Assembly (NCBI GenBank): GCA_025360745.1
Contig: JANYBP010000011.1
Span: 1 to 64,000, forward strand
DNA: 64,000 nucleotides
DNA from: a bacterium
Lineage (GTDB): Bacteria; Verrucomicrobiota; Kiritimatiellia; CAIKKV01; CAIYGI01
Reading direction: 5' to 3'
In this document: in pieces, positions 49,238-59,729 of the stretch
Layout of the letters: the number at the start of each line of letters is the position of its first letter
How positions within the stretch are numbered: position 1 is the stretch's first letter
The notes under the pieces: generated by a model
The model's database searches: none
What the model was told of the DNA's origin: nothing
Seen by the model: the letters and a program-made list of their open reading frames with translations, nothing else
Program-made: the position numbers and the translations under genes

Positions 49238-51451
49238 ATGCCTTCGATCGTCCGAGTCGCCGTTGATCTCGCGCTGAACCGCGAGTTCGATTACCTGGTG
49301 CCCGATGCGCTGCGCGACGCCGTGCAGCCGGGCGTGCGCGTGGCCGTGCCGTTCGGCGCGCGCGAGGTGGCGGGCTGGGTGACCTCCGTGCTTAAGAGCT
49401 CGGAGCGTACCGATCTCAAGTCCGTGGCGCGCGTGACGGGTGAGCGGCCCTATCTGAGCGCGCCGCTGCTGGCGCTGGCGCGCTGGATCGCGGACTACTA
49501 TTGCGCGCCGCTGGAAAACGCCCTGCGCACGATGCTGCCGGCCCCCGTGCGCAGCAAGGGCGAAGCGTTCCGCGAAGAGCGTGTGATCGAACCGCAGCCC
49601 GAGAGCTGGCCGCGGGGGGATGACTGGGATGCGCTGCGGCGCAGGTCGCCGAAACAGGCGGCGGCGTTGGAACGGCTGCGCGGCGCGGAGCCGCCGTCGG
49701 CGCGGGAATTGCTCGCCGCCGGTGTTTCGGACGCCGTGCTGCGCGCGCTGGCCGCGCGCGGCTGGGTGCGCTTCGGCAAGCGCAATGTTCGGCGCGATCC
49801 GTTGTTTGGACAGACGCTGCTGCGCACCGAACCGCTGAAGCTCGATCCGCAGCAGACGGTCGCCTTGGACGAGGTCCGCGGCGCCATTGATGCCGACGCC
49901 GCGCGCGTGCTGCTGCTCTTCGGGGTCACCGGCAGCGGTAAGACCGAGGTCTATCTGCAGGCCATCGCGCACACCCTCGCGGCCGGCCGCGACGCGATCG
50001 TGCTGGTGCCGGAAATCGCGCTCACGCCGCAGACCATCGAACGCTTCCGGGGGCGCTTCGGCGACACAGTGGCCGTGCTGCACAGCCACCTCGGCGACGG
50101 CGAGCGGCACGACGAGTGGCACCGTCTGCTCAGCGGCCAGGCGCATATCGCCATCGGCGCCCGCTCGGCGCTCTTCGCGCCGGTGCGGCGTCTGGGGCTG
50201 ATCGTGGTGGACGAGGAACACGAGCCCAGCTACAAGCAGAACGAGTCGCCCCGCTACCACGCCCGCGACGTGGCCGTCATGCGCGGCCACTTCGAACACT
50301 GTCCCGTTCTGCTCGGTTCGGCCACCCCGGCTCTGGAATCCTGGTGGAACGCCCAAAAGGGCAAATACCGTCTGCTGCGCATGCCGCAGCGGGTGGACGA
50401 CAAGCGCATGCCGGCGATGCGCGTGGTGGACATGCGCCGCGAGGCCGAGCAGACAGGCCGGATCTCGATCTTCTCCCGCGACCTGCTCGAGGCCATGCGG
50501 CGCCGTCTGATCCAGACCGAGCAGACGATGCTCTTTCTCAACCGCCGCGGCTACGCGACGCACATGCTCTGCCCCGCCTGCGGCTACGTCGCGCAGTGCT
50601 CGCAATGCAGCGTGGCGCTGGTCTATCACCGCGAGGCCGGCGAACTGCGCTGCCACATCTGCGGCGCCGTGCGCCGCGCCCCCGAACGCTGTCCCGAGTG
50701 CCAGGCGTCGGCGGTCAAGTTCACCGGCATCGGCACCCAGCGTATCGAGGCGGCCGTGCGGCGGCTGCTGCCCAAGGCCCGCGTGGCGCGTATGGACGCC
50801 GATACGACCCGCGGCCGCGACGCCCACCGGCGCATTCTCAACGAGTTCCGGAGCGGCGCGCTGGACATTCTGGTGGGCACCCAGATGATCGCCAAGGGGC
50901 TGGACTTTCCCAATGTCACGCTGATCGGCGTGATGAACGCCGACTCGGCCCTGCACCTGCCGGACTTCCGCGCCGGCGAACGCACCTTCCAACTGCTGAC
51001 CCAGGTCGCCGGCCGCGCCGGCCGCGGCGCCCTGCCGGGGGAGGTCATCGTGCAAACCTGCGCCCCCTTCCATCCGGCGGTGCAGGCCGCGCGGCGTATG
51101 GACTACGAGGGCTTTTGCGACCAGGAGGCGGCCATGCGCGAGGAACTGGGCTACCCCCCGCATGGGCGCGCGGTATGCATCGGATTTCGAGGTATGGACG
51201 AGGCGCGCGTGCGCGCCGCCGCGGAGGCTTTTGCCGCGGCCTTGCGGCCGGGACTGGCGGCCAATGTGCAGGTGGCGCCGCCGGCGCCGGCGCCGCTGGC
51301 GCGGGCCAAGGGACTTTATCGCTATCAGATGCTGCTGCGCGCCCCGCTGGCCAAAAGTATGACCAAACCTCTGAATGCCCTGTTGAACACCTTCCGCTGG
51401 CCGCGCGGCGTGGCCGTGGCGGTGGATGTGGATGCGATGGACTTGATGTAA
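49238..51451 (+). CDS. priA: Primosomal protein N' (replication restart helicase)
   Basis: 'LLFGVTGSGKTEVYLQAIAHTL', 'VDEEHEPSYKQNESPRYHARDVAVMR', zinc-binding cysteines 'CPACGYVAQCSQCSVALVYHREAGELRCHICG', 'VGTQMIAKGLDFPNVTL'. Confidence 0.97.
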   Translation: MPSIVRVAVDLALNREFDYLVPDALRDAVQPGVRVAVPFGAREVAGWVTSVLKSSERTDLKSVARVTGERPYLSAPLLALARWIADYYCAPLENALRTMLPAPVRSKGEAFREERVIEPQPESWPRGDDWDALRRRSPKQAAALERLRGAEPPSARELLAAGVSDAVLRALAARGWVRFGKRNVRRDPLFGQTLLRTEPLKLDPQQTVALDEVRGAIDADAARVLLLFGVTGSGKTEVYLQAIAHTLAAGRDAIVLVPEIALTPQTIERFRGRFGDTVAVLHSHLGDGERHDEWHRLLSGQAHIAIGARSALFAPVRRLGLIVVDEEHEPSYKQNESPRYHARDVAVMRGHFEHCPVLLGSATPALESWWNAQKGKYRLLRMPQRVDDKRMPAMRVVDMRREAEQTGRISIFSRDLLEAMRRRLIQTEQTMLFLNRRGYATHMLCPACGYVAQCSQCSVALVYHREAGELRCHICGAVRRAPERCPECQASAVKFTGIGTQRIEAAVRRLLPKARVARMDADTTRGRDAHRRILNEFRSGALDILVGTQMIAKGLDFPNVTLIGVMNADSALHLPDFRAGERTFQLLTQVAGRAGRGALPGEVIVQTCAPFHPAVQAARRMDYEGFCDQEAAMREELGYPPHGRAVCIGFRGMDEARVRAAAEAFAAALRPGLAANVQVAPPAPAPLARAKGLYRYQMLLRAPLAKSMTKPLNALLNTFRWPRGVAVAVDVDAMDLM

Positions 51452-51506
51452 CGCAAGTGACAAGACGCGGGCAAAGGCGTAGATTGCCCCGCCGGAGGCT
51501 TACAAC

Positions 51507-53459
51507 ATGGACCGCCAGGCATTTTACGTTACGACGCCGATTTATTACGTCAACGACCGCCCGCATATCGGGCACGCCTACACGACCATTCTGGCGGACG
51601 TGCTGGCGCGCTATCACCGGCTGCTGGGCGGCCCGACCCGCTTTCTGACCGGCACCGACGAACACGGGCAGAAGGTCCAGCAGGCCGCGACGCGCGAAGG
51701 TTTGACGCCCAAGGAACAGGCCGACCGCACCGTCGTGCGCTTTCAGGAATTGTGGAAAACACTGGAGATCACCAACGACGACTTCATCCGCACGACCGAG
51801 CCACGCCACACCAGCGTGGTGAAGAAGATACTGCAGGACCTCTACACGCGCGGCGAAATTTACCGCGCCGATTACGACGGCTGGTACTGCGTGCCCTGCG
51901 AACGGTTTTTCACGGAGAAGGATATCGAAGGCCAATCCTGCCCCGATTGTCACCGTCCGGTGGAACGCATCCAGGAGGCCAATTACTTTTTCCGCATGAG
52001 CCGCCACCAGCAGTGGCTGATTCAGTACATTCAGGAGCATCCGGCCTTCATTCAGCCCGAGGCGCGCCGCAACGAAACGCTGGGCTTCCTGCGCCGGCCG
52101 CTGACCGATCTCTGCATCTCGCGTCCCAAGCGCCGCCTGAACTGGGGCATCGAACTGCCCTTCGATCCCGACTATGTCTGCTACGTCTGGTTCGACGCGC
52201 TGGTGAACTATATCAGCGCGGTGGGCTACCTGGCGGACGACGCGGCCTTCGCTCGCTGGTGGCCGGCCTCGCTGCAACTGATCGGCAAGGACATCCTGAC
52301 CACGCATACCGTGTACTGGCCGACGATGCTGCACGCCATGGGTCTGCCGTTGCCTGAAACCGTCTTCGCGCACGGCTGGTGGCTGGTCGGCGAGAACAAG
52401 ATGAGCAAGACCGACGGCAATGTGGTCAATCCGATGGAAATGGCCGAACGCTATGGTGTGGACGCCTTCCGCTACTTCCTGATGGCCGAGATGGTGCTGG
52501 GGCAGGATGCGGGATTCACCGAAGAGGCCTTTGTCCGCCGCTACAACACGGACCTGGCCAACGACCTTGGCAACGTGCTGAGCCGCGTGTTGCATCTGAT
52601 CGGCGCCTCCTGCGGCGGAAAACTGCCGGCCGCCGGCGCGCTGGGGCCGGAGGAGATACGCCTGCGCGACACGACCCTGGCCGCGGCCGAAACGATGCGC
52701 GGCGCCATCGCCGGCATGCGCCTCGATCTGGGTCTGGCGGCGGTGGGCGGTGTGTTGCGCGAGGCTAATCGCTATATAGACGGACGCAAGCCCTGGGCGC
52801 TGGCCAAGGCCGGCGGCGACATGGCGGCGCTCGGCACGGTGCTCTACACGGCCGCCGAGACCCTGCGCATCGTGAGCGCGCTGCTTTTTCCCGTGATGCC
52901 CGGCAAGATGGCCGAACTGCGCGCCGCCCTGGGGATGGCGCACATTGCGCCGGATATGGCCGGCCTGAAAGAGTGGGGGCGGTTGACGCCGGGCGTCACA
53001 GTGGGCGCCGTGCAAGCGCTTTTCCCGCGCATCCGCAGCGCGGCCGCGGCGCCGGAGCTTCAAGCCAAGACCGCGCCGGTGGCCGCGGCGGCGCCGGTTT
53101 TGAAAAAGGACGCGACGCCGCTTCCCGAGGGTGTCGCGCCGATCGAGTATGCCGACTTCATGAAGGTGCAACTGCGCACGGCGCGCATCCTGACGGCGGA
53201 AAAAGTGCCGGCGGCGGACAAACTATTGCGCCTGACGGTGGACATCGGCGGCGCGACACGGCAAATCGTGGCCGGCATCTCGCAGCACTACGCCCCCGAG
53301 ACGCTGATCGGCAAGACTGTCGTGGTGGTGGTCAACCTCAAACCCGCCAAAATCCGCGGCCTGGAATCTCAAGGCATGCTGCTCGCCGCCACCAGCGGCG
53401 GTACCATGCGCATCGTGACCGTGGACGGCGACCTGCCCCCCGGCGCGGTGGTGAAGTAA
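51507..53459 (+). CDS. metG: Methionyl-tRNA synthetase with C-terminal tRNA-binding domain
   Basis: 'YYVNDRPHIGHAYTTILADVLARY', 'TGTDEHGQKVQQAA', 'GENKMSKTDGNVV'; C-terminal 'VQLRTARILTAEKVPAADKLLRLTVDIGGATRQIVAGISQHY'. Confidence 0.97.
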   Translation: MDRQAFYVTTPIYYVNDRPHIGHAYTTILADVLARYHRLLGGPTRFLTGTDEHGQKVQQAATREGLTPKEQADRTVVRFQELWKTLEITNDDFIRTTEPRHTSVVKKILQDLYTRGEIYRADYDGWYCVPCERFFTEKDIEGQSCPDCHRPVERIQEANYFFRMSRHQQWLIQYIQEHPAFIQPEARRNETLGFLRRPLTDLCISRPKRRLNWGIELPFDPDYVCYVWFDALVNYISAVGYLADDAAFARWWPASLQLIGKDILTTHTVYWPTMLHAMGLPLPETVFAHGWWLVGENKMSKTDGNVVNPMEMAERYGVDAFRYFLMAEMVLGQDAGFTEEAFVRRYNTDLANDLGNVLSRVLHLIGASCGGKLPAAGALGPEEIRLRDTTLAAAETMRGAIAGMRLDLGLAAVGGVLREANRYIDGRKPWALAKAGGDMAALGTVLYTAAETLRIVSALLFPVMPGKMAELRAALGMAHIAPDMAGLKEWGRLTPGVTVGAVQALFPRIRSAAAAPELQAKTAPVAAAAPVLKKDATPLPEGVAPIEYADFMKVQLRTARILTAEKVPAADKLLRLTVDIGGATRQIVAGISQHYAPETLIGKTVVVVVNLKPAKIRGLESQGMLLAATSGGTMRIVTVDGDLPPGAVVK

Positions 53460-53485
53460 GGCGAGCGCGTCCGGTGGAAGGTGGA

Positions 53486-53573
53486 AGGGCGGCAGGCCTC
53501 CGCCGCCGCGTGGGCGCAAGGCGAAATGCCTATGGATGGAATGCCGGAACGACGTTAGGCGAGGATTTGGGAT
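53486..53573. repeat. ~88-nt dispersed intergenic repeat, copy 2
   Basis: Aligns to 27105-27192. Confidence 0.85.
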
Positions 53574-53678
53574 TTCTCCTTGCGCTCTTGACCCGCCGCC
53601 GCCGGCCATGCCATACTTTCTCTATGACCGATGTAAACATCGGAGTTGGAAAAAAACATTCCGACGGCGGTTTGGCTT

Positions 53679-53906
53679 ATGCATGGGACTAAAGATATTA
53701 TTCAAGACGCCGCAACTTTGCCCGTGGAAGAACGGGTGATTGTTGTGGATTGTCTGCTTCGCACCCTCAATCCGCCGGACGCTGAAATCGATGGAGCATG
53801 GGCCATGATCGCCCGGCGTAGACTCGCGGACCTGCGTTCCGGCCGTGTTAAATCTGTTCCTGGCGACCAGGTGTTTGCCAAGGTCAAGCAACGTTTCGCG
53901 CGATGA
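53679..53906 (+). CDS. Addiction-module antitoxin component
   Basis: 'IIQDAATLPVEERVIVVDCLLRTLNPPDAEIDGAWAMIARRRLADLRSGRVKSVPGDQVFAKVKQRF' typical of small addiction-module proteins preceding RelE/ParE toxins. Confidence 0.88.
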   Translation: MHGTKDIIQDAATLPVEERVIVVDCLLRTLNPPDAEIDGAWAMIARRRLADLRSGRVKSVPGDQVFAKVKQRFAR

Positions 53907-54193
53907 ATTGGTCATTCCATCCCGAAGCAGCAACAGAGTTTCACGAAGCGATCGATTACTACGAGGGATGCGAGACCGGACTCGGCGAGGGCTTTGCGAT
54001 AGAAGTCCACGAAACGATTCGAAACATCCTGGCCTACCCCGAAATGTGGCCGATGCTGGAGGATGACATCCGCCGCTGTTTTACAAGCCGATTTCCGTAC
54101 GGCGTGCTCTATAGCATCGAAAGCGACGGTATCTTTATCCTCGCAGCGATGCATCTCCATCGGCACCCGGACTACTGGAAGCATAGAAAATAA
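53903..54193 (+). CDS. RelE/ParE-family toxin
   Basis: 'WSFHPEAATEFHEAIDYYEGCETGLGEGFAIEVHETIRNILAYPEMWPMLEDDIRRCFTSRFPYGVLYSIESDGIFILAAMHLHRHPDYWKHR'; ATGA overlap. Confidence 0.92.
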   Translation: MNWSFHPEAATEFHEAIDYYEGCETGLGEGFAIEVHETIRNILAYPEMWPMLEDDIRRCFTSRFPYGVLYSIESDGIFILAAMHLHRHPDYWKHRK

Positions 54194-54515
54194 TTTCCGG
54201 GCCACCACGGTGGCGGTTTGCGAATCGGGCGAACCTGATTTTTCACCACCAAGAGCGTGAAGACCACGAAGGGAATTGAAGTTGAACAGTTGCCGGCTTC
54301 CCCGTCTCTTTTAACGTTGAGCGTTGAGCGTTCGATGTTGACTGTTCGAAGTTCGCCTGCCACCTGCCACCTTCTTCCGGCCTCCAAAAAAACCCTACAA
54401 TTTCCCTCGATATTATTTGACCGATGGTGGGGCGAAGTGTTGAATAGTGTCACGAAGTGTAGTACGGGGGTTCAACAGAGTGACACAGCAAGGTCAAGCG
54501 ATTGCGGGTGAAGGG

Positions 54516-54959
54516 ATGGCGCAAGGCATCTTCGCCAGTGTGTTCACGCATATGTTGGACCCCAAGCGGCGGCTCACGATCCCGTCGGAGTGGCGGGATT
54601 GCGTGGGTCAGCCGAACAGTGTCTATGTTTTGCGGGGTTTGGGCGAGCCCTATCTGACGGTTTATCCGGCGCGGGAGATGATTCTCAAGCTGGACAAACT
54701 GCGCCAGCAGTCGATCGCCGATCCGCGGGTGCGGGCGCTGGCGCGGGCGCTGGGTTCGCAGTCGCAGATGGCGACCTGGGATACGCAGGGGCGCATCCGG
54801 GTCAACGATGAATTGCTGGCCTACGCCAAGATCGACGGCGAGGTCAAGCTGGTTGGGGCGCTGCAGTATTTCGAATTGTGGAGTCCGGCGTTGTGGAGCG
54901 CGGCCGAGCGGCGCAGCGATGTCGATATCGCGGATGTCGCGCAGCACATCGGCTTGTAG
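54516..54959 (+). CDS. mraZ: Transcriptional regulator MraZ
   Basis: 'FTHMLDPKRRLTIPSEWR', 'WDTQGRIRVNDELLAYAKIDGEVKLVGALQYFELWSP'. Confidence 0.92.
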   Translation: MAQGIFASVFTHMLDPKRRLTIPSEWRDCVGQPNSVYVLRGLGEPYLTVYPAREMILKLDKLRQQSIADPRVRALARALGSQSQMATWDTQGRIRVNDELLAYAKIDGEVKLVGALQYFELWSPALWSAAERRSDVDIADVAQHIGL

Positions 54960-55181
54960 TGGCGGCGTTGTCGATGGTGACGAGCATGCAAACGGGAAAA
55001 TTCATGGAAGTGAATCAGGCGCTGTCGGGCGGCGTATTGCGGCATGGCTGGTTGCGCTGGCTGTGGTTTGGCTGGCGGCCGCGCGGCTCCGCGGGGTACC
55101 AGTATGTGGGACACGCGGGTCTGCGTTTAAGCGGCGCCTTTCTCGACCGCGGGCCGGGCCATGCGATTCGTTTGCGCGACC

Positions 55182-56105
55182 ATGCACCAATCCGTTCTAG
55201 CCGCTGAAGTCGTGGCCGGGCTGGACCCGCGTCCGGGCGGTATCTTCGCCGACGGGACGGCCGGGAGCGGCGGGCACGCAGCGCTGCTGGCGGAGCGGAT
55301 CGGTCCGGCGGGCCGCTTGCTGGTGATCGACCGCGACGCGGAGGCGCTGGAACGGGCGCGCGGGCGGTTGCGGCCGTACGGGACCGCCTGCGTGTTTGTG
55401 CATGGCAACTACGGCGATCTGGCCGCGCACGCGGCGGCCAACGGGTTTGAGGCGTTGGATGGCGTATTGCTGGATCTGGGGGTGTCCTCGGATCAACTGG
55501 ACACGCCGGAACGGGGGTTCAGTTTCCGCGCCGACGGTCCGCTGGATATGCGCATGGATGCGAGCGGCGGACCGACGGCGGCGGAACTGGTGAACCGCGC
55601 GCCGGAGCGGGAACTGGCGGAGTGGTTTGCGCTTTACGGCGAGGAGCCGGCGGCGCGGCGGATCGCCCGCGCGATCGTCGCGGCCCGCGCGGCGGCGCCG
55701 TTGACGCGGACGGCGGATCTGGCGGCCGTGGTGGCGCGCGCCAAAGGCGGGCGGCGCGGCCGGATCGATCCGGCCACGCAGGTCTTTCAAGCCCTGCGGA
55801 TTGTGGTGAACGGGGAACTTGACGCCATCGATCGGGGACTGGAGGCGGCCTTGACGCTGTTGCGGCCGGGCGGCCGGCTGGCGGTGATCAGCTTCCACAG
55901 TCTGGAAGACCGGCGGGTCAAAGTCTGCTTCCGGCGCCATCTGGGGCGATGGGAAGCCTTGGAAGCGGGCGGCGAAAGTTGGATCGGCGAAAAGCCTGTG
56001 GTGACGTTATTGACGCGGAAGCCCGTGATGGCTGGCGCGACCGAGGTGGCGGATAACCCGCGCGCACGGTCCGCCAAGTTACGCGTGGCGGCGCGCAAGG
56101 AGTGA
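55182..56105 (+). CDS. rsmH: 16S rRNA (cytosine1402-N4)-methyltransferase
   Basis: 'HQSVLAAEVVAGLDPRPGGIFADGTAGSGGHAALLAERI', 'DGVLLDLGVSSDQLDTPERGFSFRADGPLDMRMD', 'ATQVFQALRIVVNGELDAIDRGLEAAL', 'VISFHSLEDRRVK'. Confidence 0.97.
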   Translation: MHQSVLAAEVVAGLDPRPGGIFADGTAGSGGHAALLAERIGPAGRLLVIDRDAEALERARGRLRPYGTACVFVHGNYGDLAAHAAANGFEALDGVLLDLGVSSDQLDTPERGFSFRADGPLDMRMDASGGPTAAELVNRAPERELAEWFALYGEEPAARRIARAIVAARAAAPLTRTADLAAVVARAKGGRRGRIDPATQVFQALRIVVNGELDAIDRGLEAALTLLRPGGRLAVISFHSLEDRRVKVCFRRHLGRWEALEAGGESWIGEKPVVTLLTRKPVMAGATEVADNPRARSAKLRVAARKE

Positions 56106-56111
56106 AAAATT

Positions 56112-56507
56112 ATGGCACGCAACCGTCGACATGTCGAATCGCGCGCGGGCTCCGTGCCCGCATCGGTGGTGGCGCTGATCGTGGCTCTGGTCGCGGTGGG
56201 GCTGGGCTATGTCGGGATCGAGACCAAGTGCGACACGCTGGGCCGTGAAATCAAGCGCTTCGAGGCGGAAGGCACGCGCTTGCGTGAGGATCTGAGCCGC
56301 AACCGCGGCGAGTGGGCGAGGCTTTCCGCCACCGGCAGCGTGGAGGCGGCGCTGAAAACGCACGGCCTCGTGATGAGCTGGCCGGCGGCCGACCAGGTGG
56401 TGCGTTTGGGCGGCGAGGCGCGGGGCGCGCTCGCGTCGCGCACGCCGCGTTCCGTCGAGACCCCGTCGTCCCACCTGCGGACGGGTGTGGTCATGGCCCA
56501 TGACTGA
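56112..56507 (+). CDS. ftsL: FtsL-like cell division protein
   Basis: Small single-TM, coiled-coil ORF between rsmH and ftsI; call is mainly positional. Confidence 0.65.
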   Translation: MARNRRHVESRAGSVPASVVALIVALVAVGLGYVGIETKCDTLGREIKRFEAEGTRLREDLSRNRGEWARLSATGSVEAALKTHGLVMSWPAADQVVRLGGEARGALASRTPRSVETPSSHLRTGVVMAHD

Positions 56508-58233
56508 AACCGGCAGGCGCGTTCGGCTGCTGCTGGTCACGGCCGCCCTGGGACTGGCTCTGACCGGACTCGTCGTCCAGCTTGTGCACCTGCATCTCTG
56601 GGGTAAACCGGAGCAGCGCGAGAATGTCGTTCAGGACCGGATTCTCCACGAACCCATCCGCGTCCACCGCGGCATGATCGTGGACAACAGCACGCCCAGT
56701 ATGATCGTGGCCATTGACTGGCCCTGCGTGGACGTATGCGCCGACCCAAAATTGATCCAGCTTACCAACCGCGTGCCGCAGGTGGCGCGTGAACTGGCGA
56801 GGATTCTGCCGGAACTGGACGCGCTTGCGCTGGAAAAGCGGCTGCGGCTTCCCGACCGCCGCTTCGAGCGCGTGGCCCAGCAGGTCACGACGAATGTGGC
56901 CGCGCAACTGGCGTCGTTAAAACTGCCCGGCGTTTTCACAACCCCGGTCGTCGTGCGCCGCTACCCGCAGGGCGCGACGCTTTGCCATGTGCTCGGATAC
57001 GTCAACGCCGAGGGCGTCGGCAGCGCCGGACTGGAACAGTCGCTGGAAAGTCTGCTACGCGGCAAACCCGGGGAGATCGTCGGCTTTCGCGACGGCCGCC
57101 GGCACGAACTGACCGACCGCCGCATCGCCGAAACGGCCGCCACCAACGGCGCCGATGTCGCGCTGACGATCGACCAGCAGTTGCAGTTCATGGTCGAGCG
57201 CGCGCTCGACACGGTCATGGAACGGCACCATCCCGACGCCGCCTGGGCCATCGTCGAGCGGGTCAAAACCGGCGAGATCCTGGCCATGGCCTGCCGTCCC
57301 AACTACGACCCCAACAATTTCCGCGCCAGCACCGACCTGCAGCGCATGAACCGCGCGATCGCCAACATCTACGAACCCGGTTCGACCTTCAAAGTCGCGA
57401 CCATTGTCGCGGCGCTCGACCAGGGCGTGGTTACTCCGGAGACCCCCGTCGACTGCGAGAACGGCCGCTGGTGGTACCAGGGCAAAGTCCTGCGCGATAC
57501 GCACTCCTACGGGGTGCTGAGCGTGGCCGATGTGCTGCAGAAGTCCAGCAACATCGGCGCGGCCAAGATCGCCATCGTGCTTGGCAATGCGCAACTGGCG
57601 GCCTATCTGAAGGCCTTACATTTCGGACATCGCCTGGGCATAGACCTGCCCGGCGAGGAGGGCGGCATCGTGCATCCGCTGGCCGAATGGAGTTCGATCA
57701 GTTCCAGCCGCATCGCCATGGGGCAGGGAGTGGCGGTCACTTCGCTGCAGATGCTCGGACTGATTTGCTGCATCGCGAACGGCGGCGCTTACATGAAACC
57801 CTACGTTGTCCGCAATGTCACCGCGGATGACGGCAATAAAGTTCGGCGGGAGAATCGTCCCTGCGTGCTCGCCAATCCGATCAAAGCGGCGACCGCGGTC
57901 ATGATGCGCGAAATGCTGGTCCGCGTGACCGAGCCGGGCGGGACCGGTTTGCGGGCGGCGGTGCCGGGCTATCGTGTCGCCGGTAAAACCGGCACCGGGC
58001 AGAAGGTGATCGGCGGAAACTATTCGGAAACCGACTACATGTCATCCTTTGTGGGTTTCCTGCCGGCGGACAAGCCGGAAATCGGACTGATTGTGGTGGT
58101 GGACAATCCGCAACCCCTGCACACGGGCGGCATGGTCGCCGCCCCGGCTTTTTCCGAAATCGCCGAACAGGCCATGCGCTATCTCGATGTGCCGAAGTCG
58201 CCGCCGCCCTTGGTCATGGCGGGACGGCCTTGA
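56500..58233 (+). CDS. ftsI: Peptidoglycan transpeptidase (FtsI/PBP3-type)
   Basis: 'YEPGSTFKVATIVAAL' (SxxK), 'KSSNIGAAKIAI' (SxN), 'AGKTGTGQK' (KTG). Confidence 0.95.
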   Translation: MTETGRRVRLLLVTAALGLALTGLVVQLVHLHLWGKPEQRENVVQDRILHEPIRVHRGMIVDNSTPSMIVAIDWPCVDVCADPKLIQLTNRVPQVARELARILPELDALALEKRLRLPDRRFERVAQQVTTNVAAQLASLKLPGVFTTPVVVRRYPQGATLCHVLGYVNAEGVGSAGLEQSLESLLRGKPGEIVGFRDGRRHELTDRRIAETAATNGADVALTIDQQLQFMVERALDTVMERHHPDAAWAIVERVKTGEILAMACRPNYDPNNFRASTDLQRMNRAIANIYEPGSTFKVATIVAALDQGVVTPETPVDCENGRWWYQGKVLRDTHSYGVLSVADVLQKSSNIGAAKIAIVLGNAQLAAYLKALHFGHRLGIDLPGEEGGIVHPLAEWSSISSSRIAMGQGVAVTSLQMLGLICCIANGGAYMKPYVVRNVTADDGNKVRRENRPCVLANPIKAATAVMMREMLVRVTEPGGTGLRAAVPGYRVAGKTGTGQKVIGGNYSETDYMSSFVGFLPADKPEIGLIVVVDNPQPLHTGGMVAAPAFSEIAEQAMRYLDVPKSPPPLVMAGRP

Positions 58234-58243
58234 GAGACTCACG

Positions 58244-59725
58244 ATGAAACTTGACGTTATCGTACGCGCGCTGACCGGGGTTATCGCGGTCAAGGGTTCG
58301 CTCGGCGCCGAGATCGTCGGCATCGCCTACGATTCCCGGCAGGTGCGCCGCGGCTATCTTTTCGTCGCCATGCCCGGCGCCCGCGACGATGGCTGGGCCT
58401 ATGTCGCCGACGCCGTCGAGCGCGGCGCGGCCGCCATCCTTTCGACGCATCCGGCCTGCCCCCGGCACGATTTGACCTGCATCCATGTGCGCGACGTGCG
58501 CCAGGCGCTGGCCGAGGCCGCCGCCGCTTTTCATCGCTTCCCCGCCGCCAGGCTGCGCGTGCTGGGCATCACCGGCACCAACGGCAAGACCACCTCGGCA
58601 TTTCTGCTGCGCCGCATTCTCGCCGATGCGGGCTGGGCGCCGGGGCTGATCGGCACCGTGCAGTACGAAATCGGCGCGCGCGTGATCCCGGCGCAACGCA
58701 CCACGCCGGAATCTGCGGACCTGCAGGCGCTCTTCGACCAGATGCTGCAGGCCGGCTGCCGCAGTGTGGTTATGGAAGCGTCGTCGCACGCCCTCGACCA
58801 GGGTCGCGTGCGGGGCATCGAGTTCGATGCCGCGCTCTTCACCAATCTGACGCGCGATCATCTGGACTACCATTCCAGCATGGAGTCCTACTTCGACGCC
58901 AAGTGCCGCCTCTTTACGGAACTCGGGCACGGCGCCCGTCAGGCCGTGGCCGTGATCAACTCGGACGACCCCTACGGCGCGCGCCTGGCCGCGCTGCCGC
59001 TGGCCGCCAGGGTTGTAACCTGCGGCATCGCCGACCCAGCGGCGCAGGTGCGCGCGCTGGAGATTGCGCTGGCACCCTCCGGCAGTCGTTTCATTATCGC
59101 GACCCCCGCCGGCCGCTACCCGATCGCTTTGCGCCTGCTGGGCCGCTTCAACGTGCATAACGCGCTCGGCGCCTTCGCCGCGGCCACCGCGCTCGGGATT
59201 GCGCCGGAGCTTGTCGCGCGGGCGCTGGGCGCGGTGGCGGCGGTGCCGGGCCGCATGGAGCCGATTTCCAACCGGCGCGGACTGCACATTTTTGTGGACT
59301 ACGCGCACACCGACGACGCCTTGAACAAGGCCTTGACGACATTGAACGAATTGCGCGGCGGGCAGCCCGGCCGCATGATCCTGGTCTTCGGCTGCGGCGG
59401 CAATCGCGACACCGTCAAGCGCGTCCTGATGGGCGCCGTGGCCCGGCAATTGGCCGACCATGTCGTGCTGACATCGGACAATCCACGCAAGGAAGATCCG
59501 CTGGCGATCATTGCGGCGATTCGCGCCGGTTATGGCGAAGGTGGATCGTGCGAAATCGAGCCCGACCGCGCCAGGGCCATCCGTCGCGCGCTGGCGCTGG
59601 CGCGTGCCGGCGACTGCGTGTTGATCGCCGGCAAGGGACACGAAACGACGCAGGAATTCGCCAACACGATCGTGCCCTTCGACGACCGCGAAGAAGCGCG
59701 CCGCGCGCTCCAGGAACCGGGGTAA
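58244..59725 (+). CDS. murE: UDP-MurNAc-L-Ala-D-Glu:amino acid ligase
   Basis: 'ITGTNGKTTSAFLLRRIL', 'TTPESADLQALFDQMLQAGCRSVVMEASSHALDQGRV', 'DNPRKEDPLAIIAAI'. Confidence 0.97.
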   Translation: MKLDVIVRALTGVIAVKGSLGAEIVGIAYDSRQVRRGYLFVAMPGARDDGWAYVADAVERGAAAILSTHPACPRHDLTCIHVRDVRQALAEAAAAFHRFPAARLRVLGITGTNGKTTSAFLLRRILADAGWAPGLIGTVQYEIGARVIPAQRTTPESADLQALFDQMLQAGCRSVVMEASSHALDQGRVRGIEFDAALFTNLTRDHLDYHSSMESYFDAKCRLFTELGHGARQAVAVINSDDPYGARLAALPLAARVVTCGIADPAAQVRALEIALAPSGSRFIIATPAGRYPIALRLLGRFNVHNALGAFAAATALGIAPELVARALGAVAAVPGRMEPISNRRGLHIFVDYAHTDDALNKALTTLNELRGGQPGRMILVFGCGGNRDTVKRVLMGAVARQLADHVVLTSDNPRKEDPLAIIAAIRAGYGEGGSCEIEPDRARAIRRALALARAGDCVLIAGKGHETTQEFANTIVPFDDREEARRALQEPG

Positions 59726-59729
59726 TGTC

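Noticed and set aside
49187-51463. 758-aa minus-strand ORF opposite priA
   Set aside because: Shadow ORF of PriA; no recognisable domain.
54421-54515. MraZ operator (tandem TGGGN boxes) upstream of mraZ
   Set aside because: Only a CGAAGTGT direct repeat (54433-54440, 54453-54460) is evident; no clear series of spaced TGGGN boxes.
54960-55181. Extra small gene between mraZ and rsmH (part of ORF 54878-55207)
   Set aside because: Overlaps the mraZ end, no motifs, weak start context; most likely untranslated spacer.
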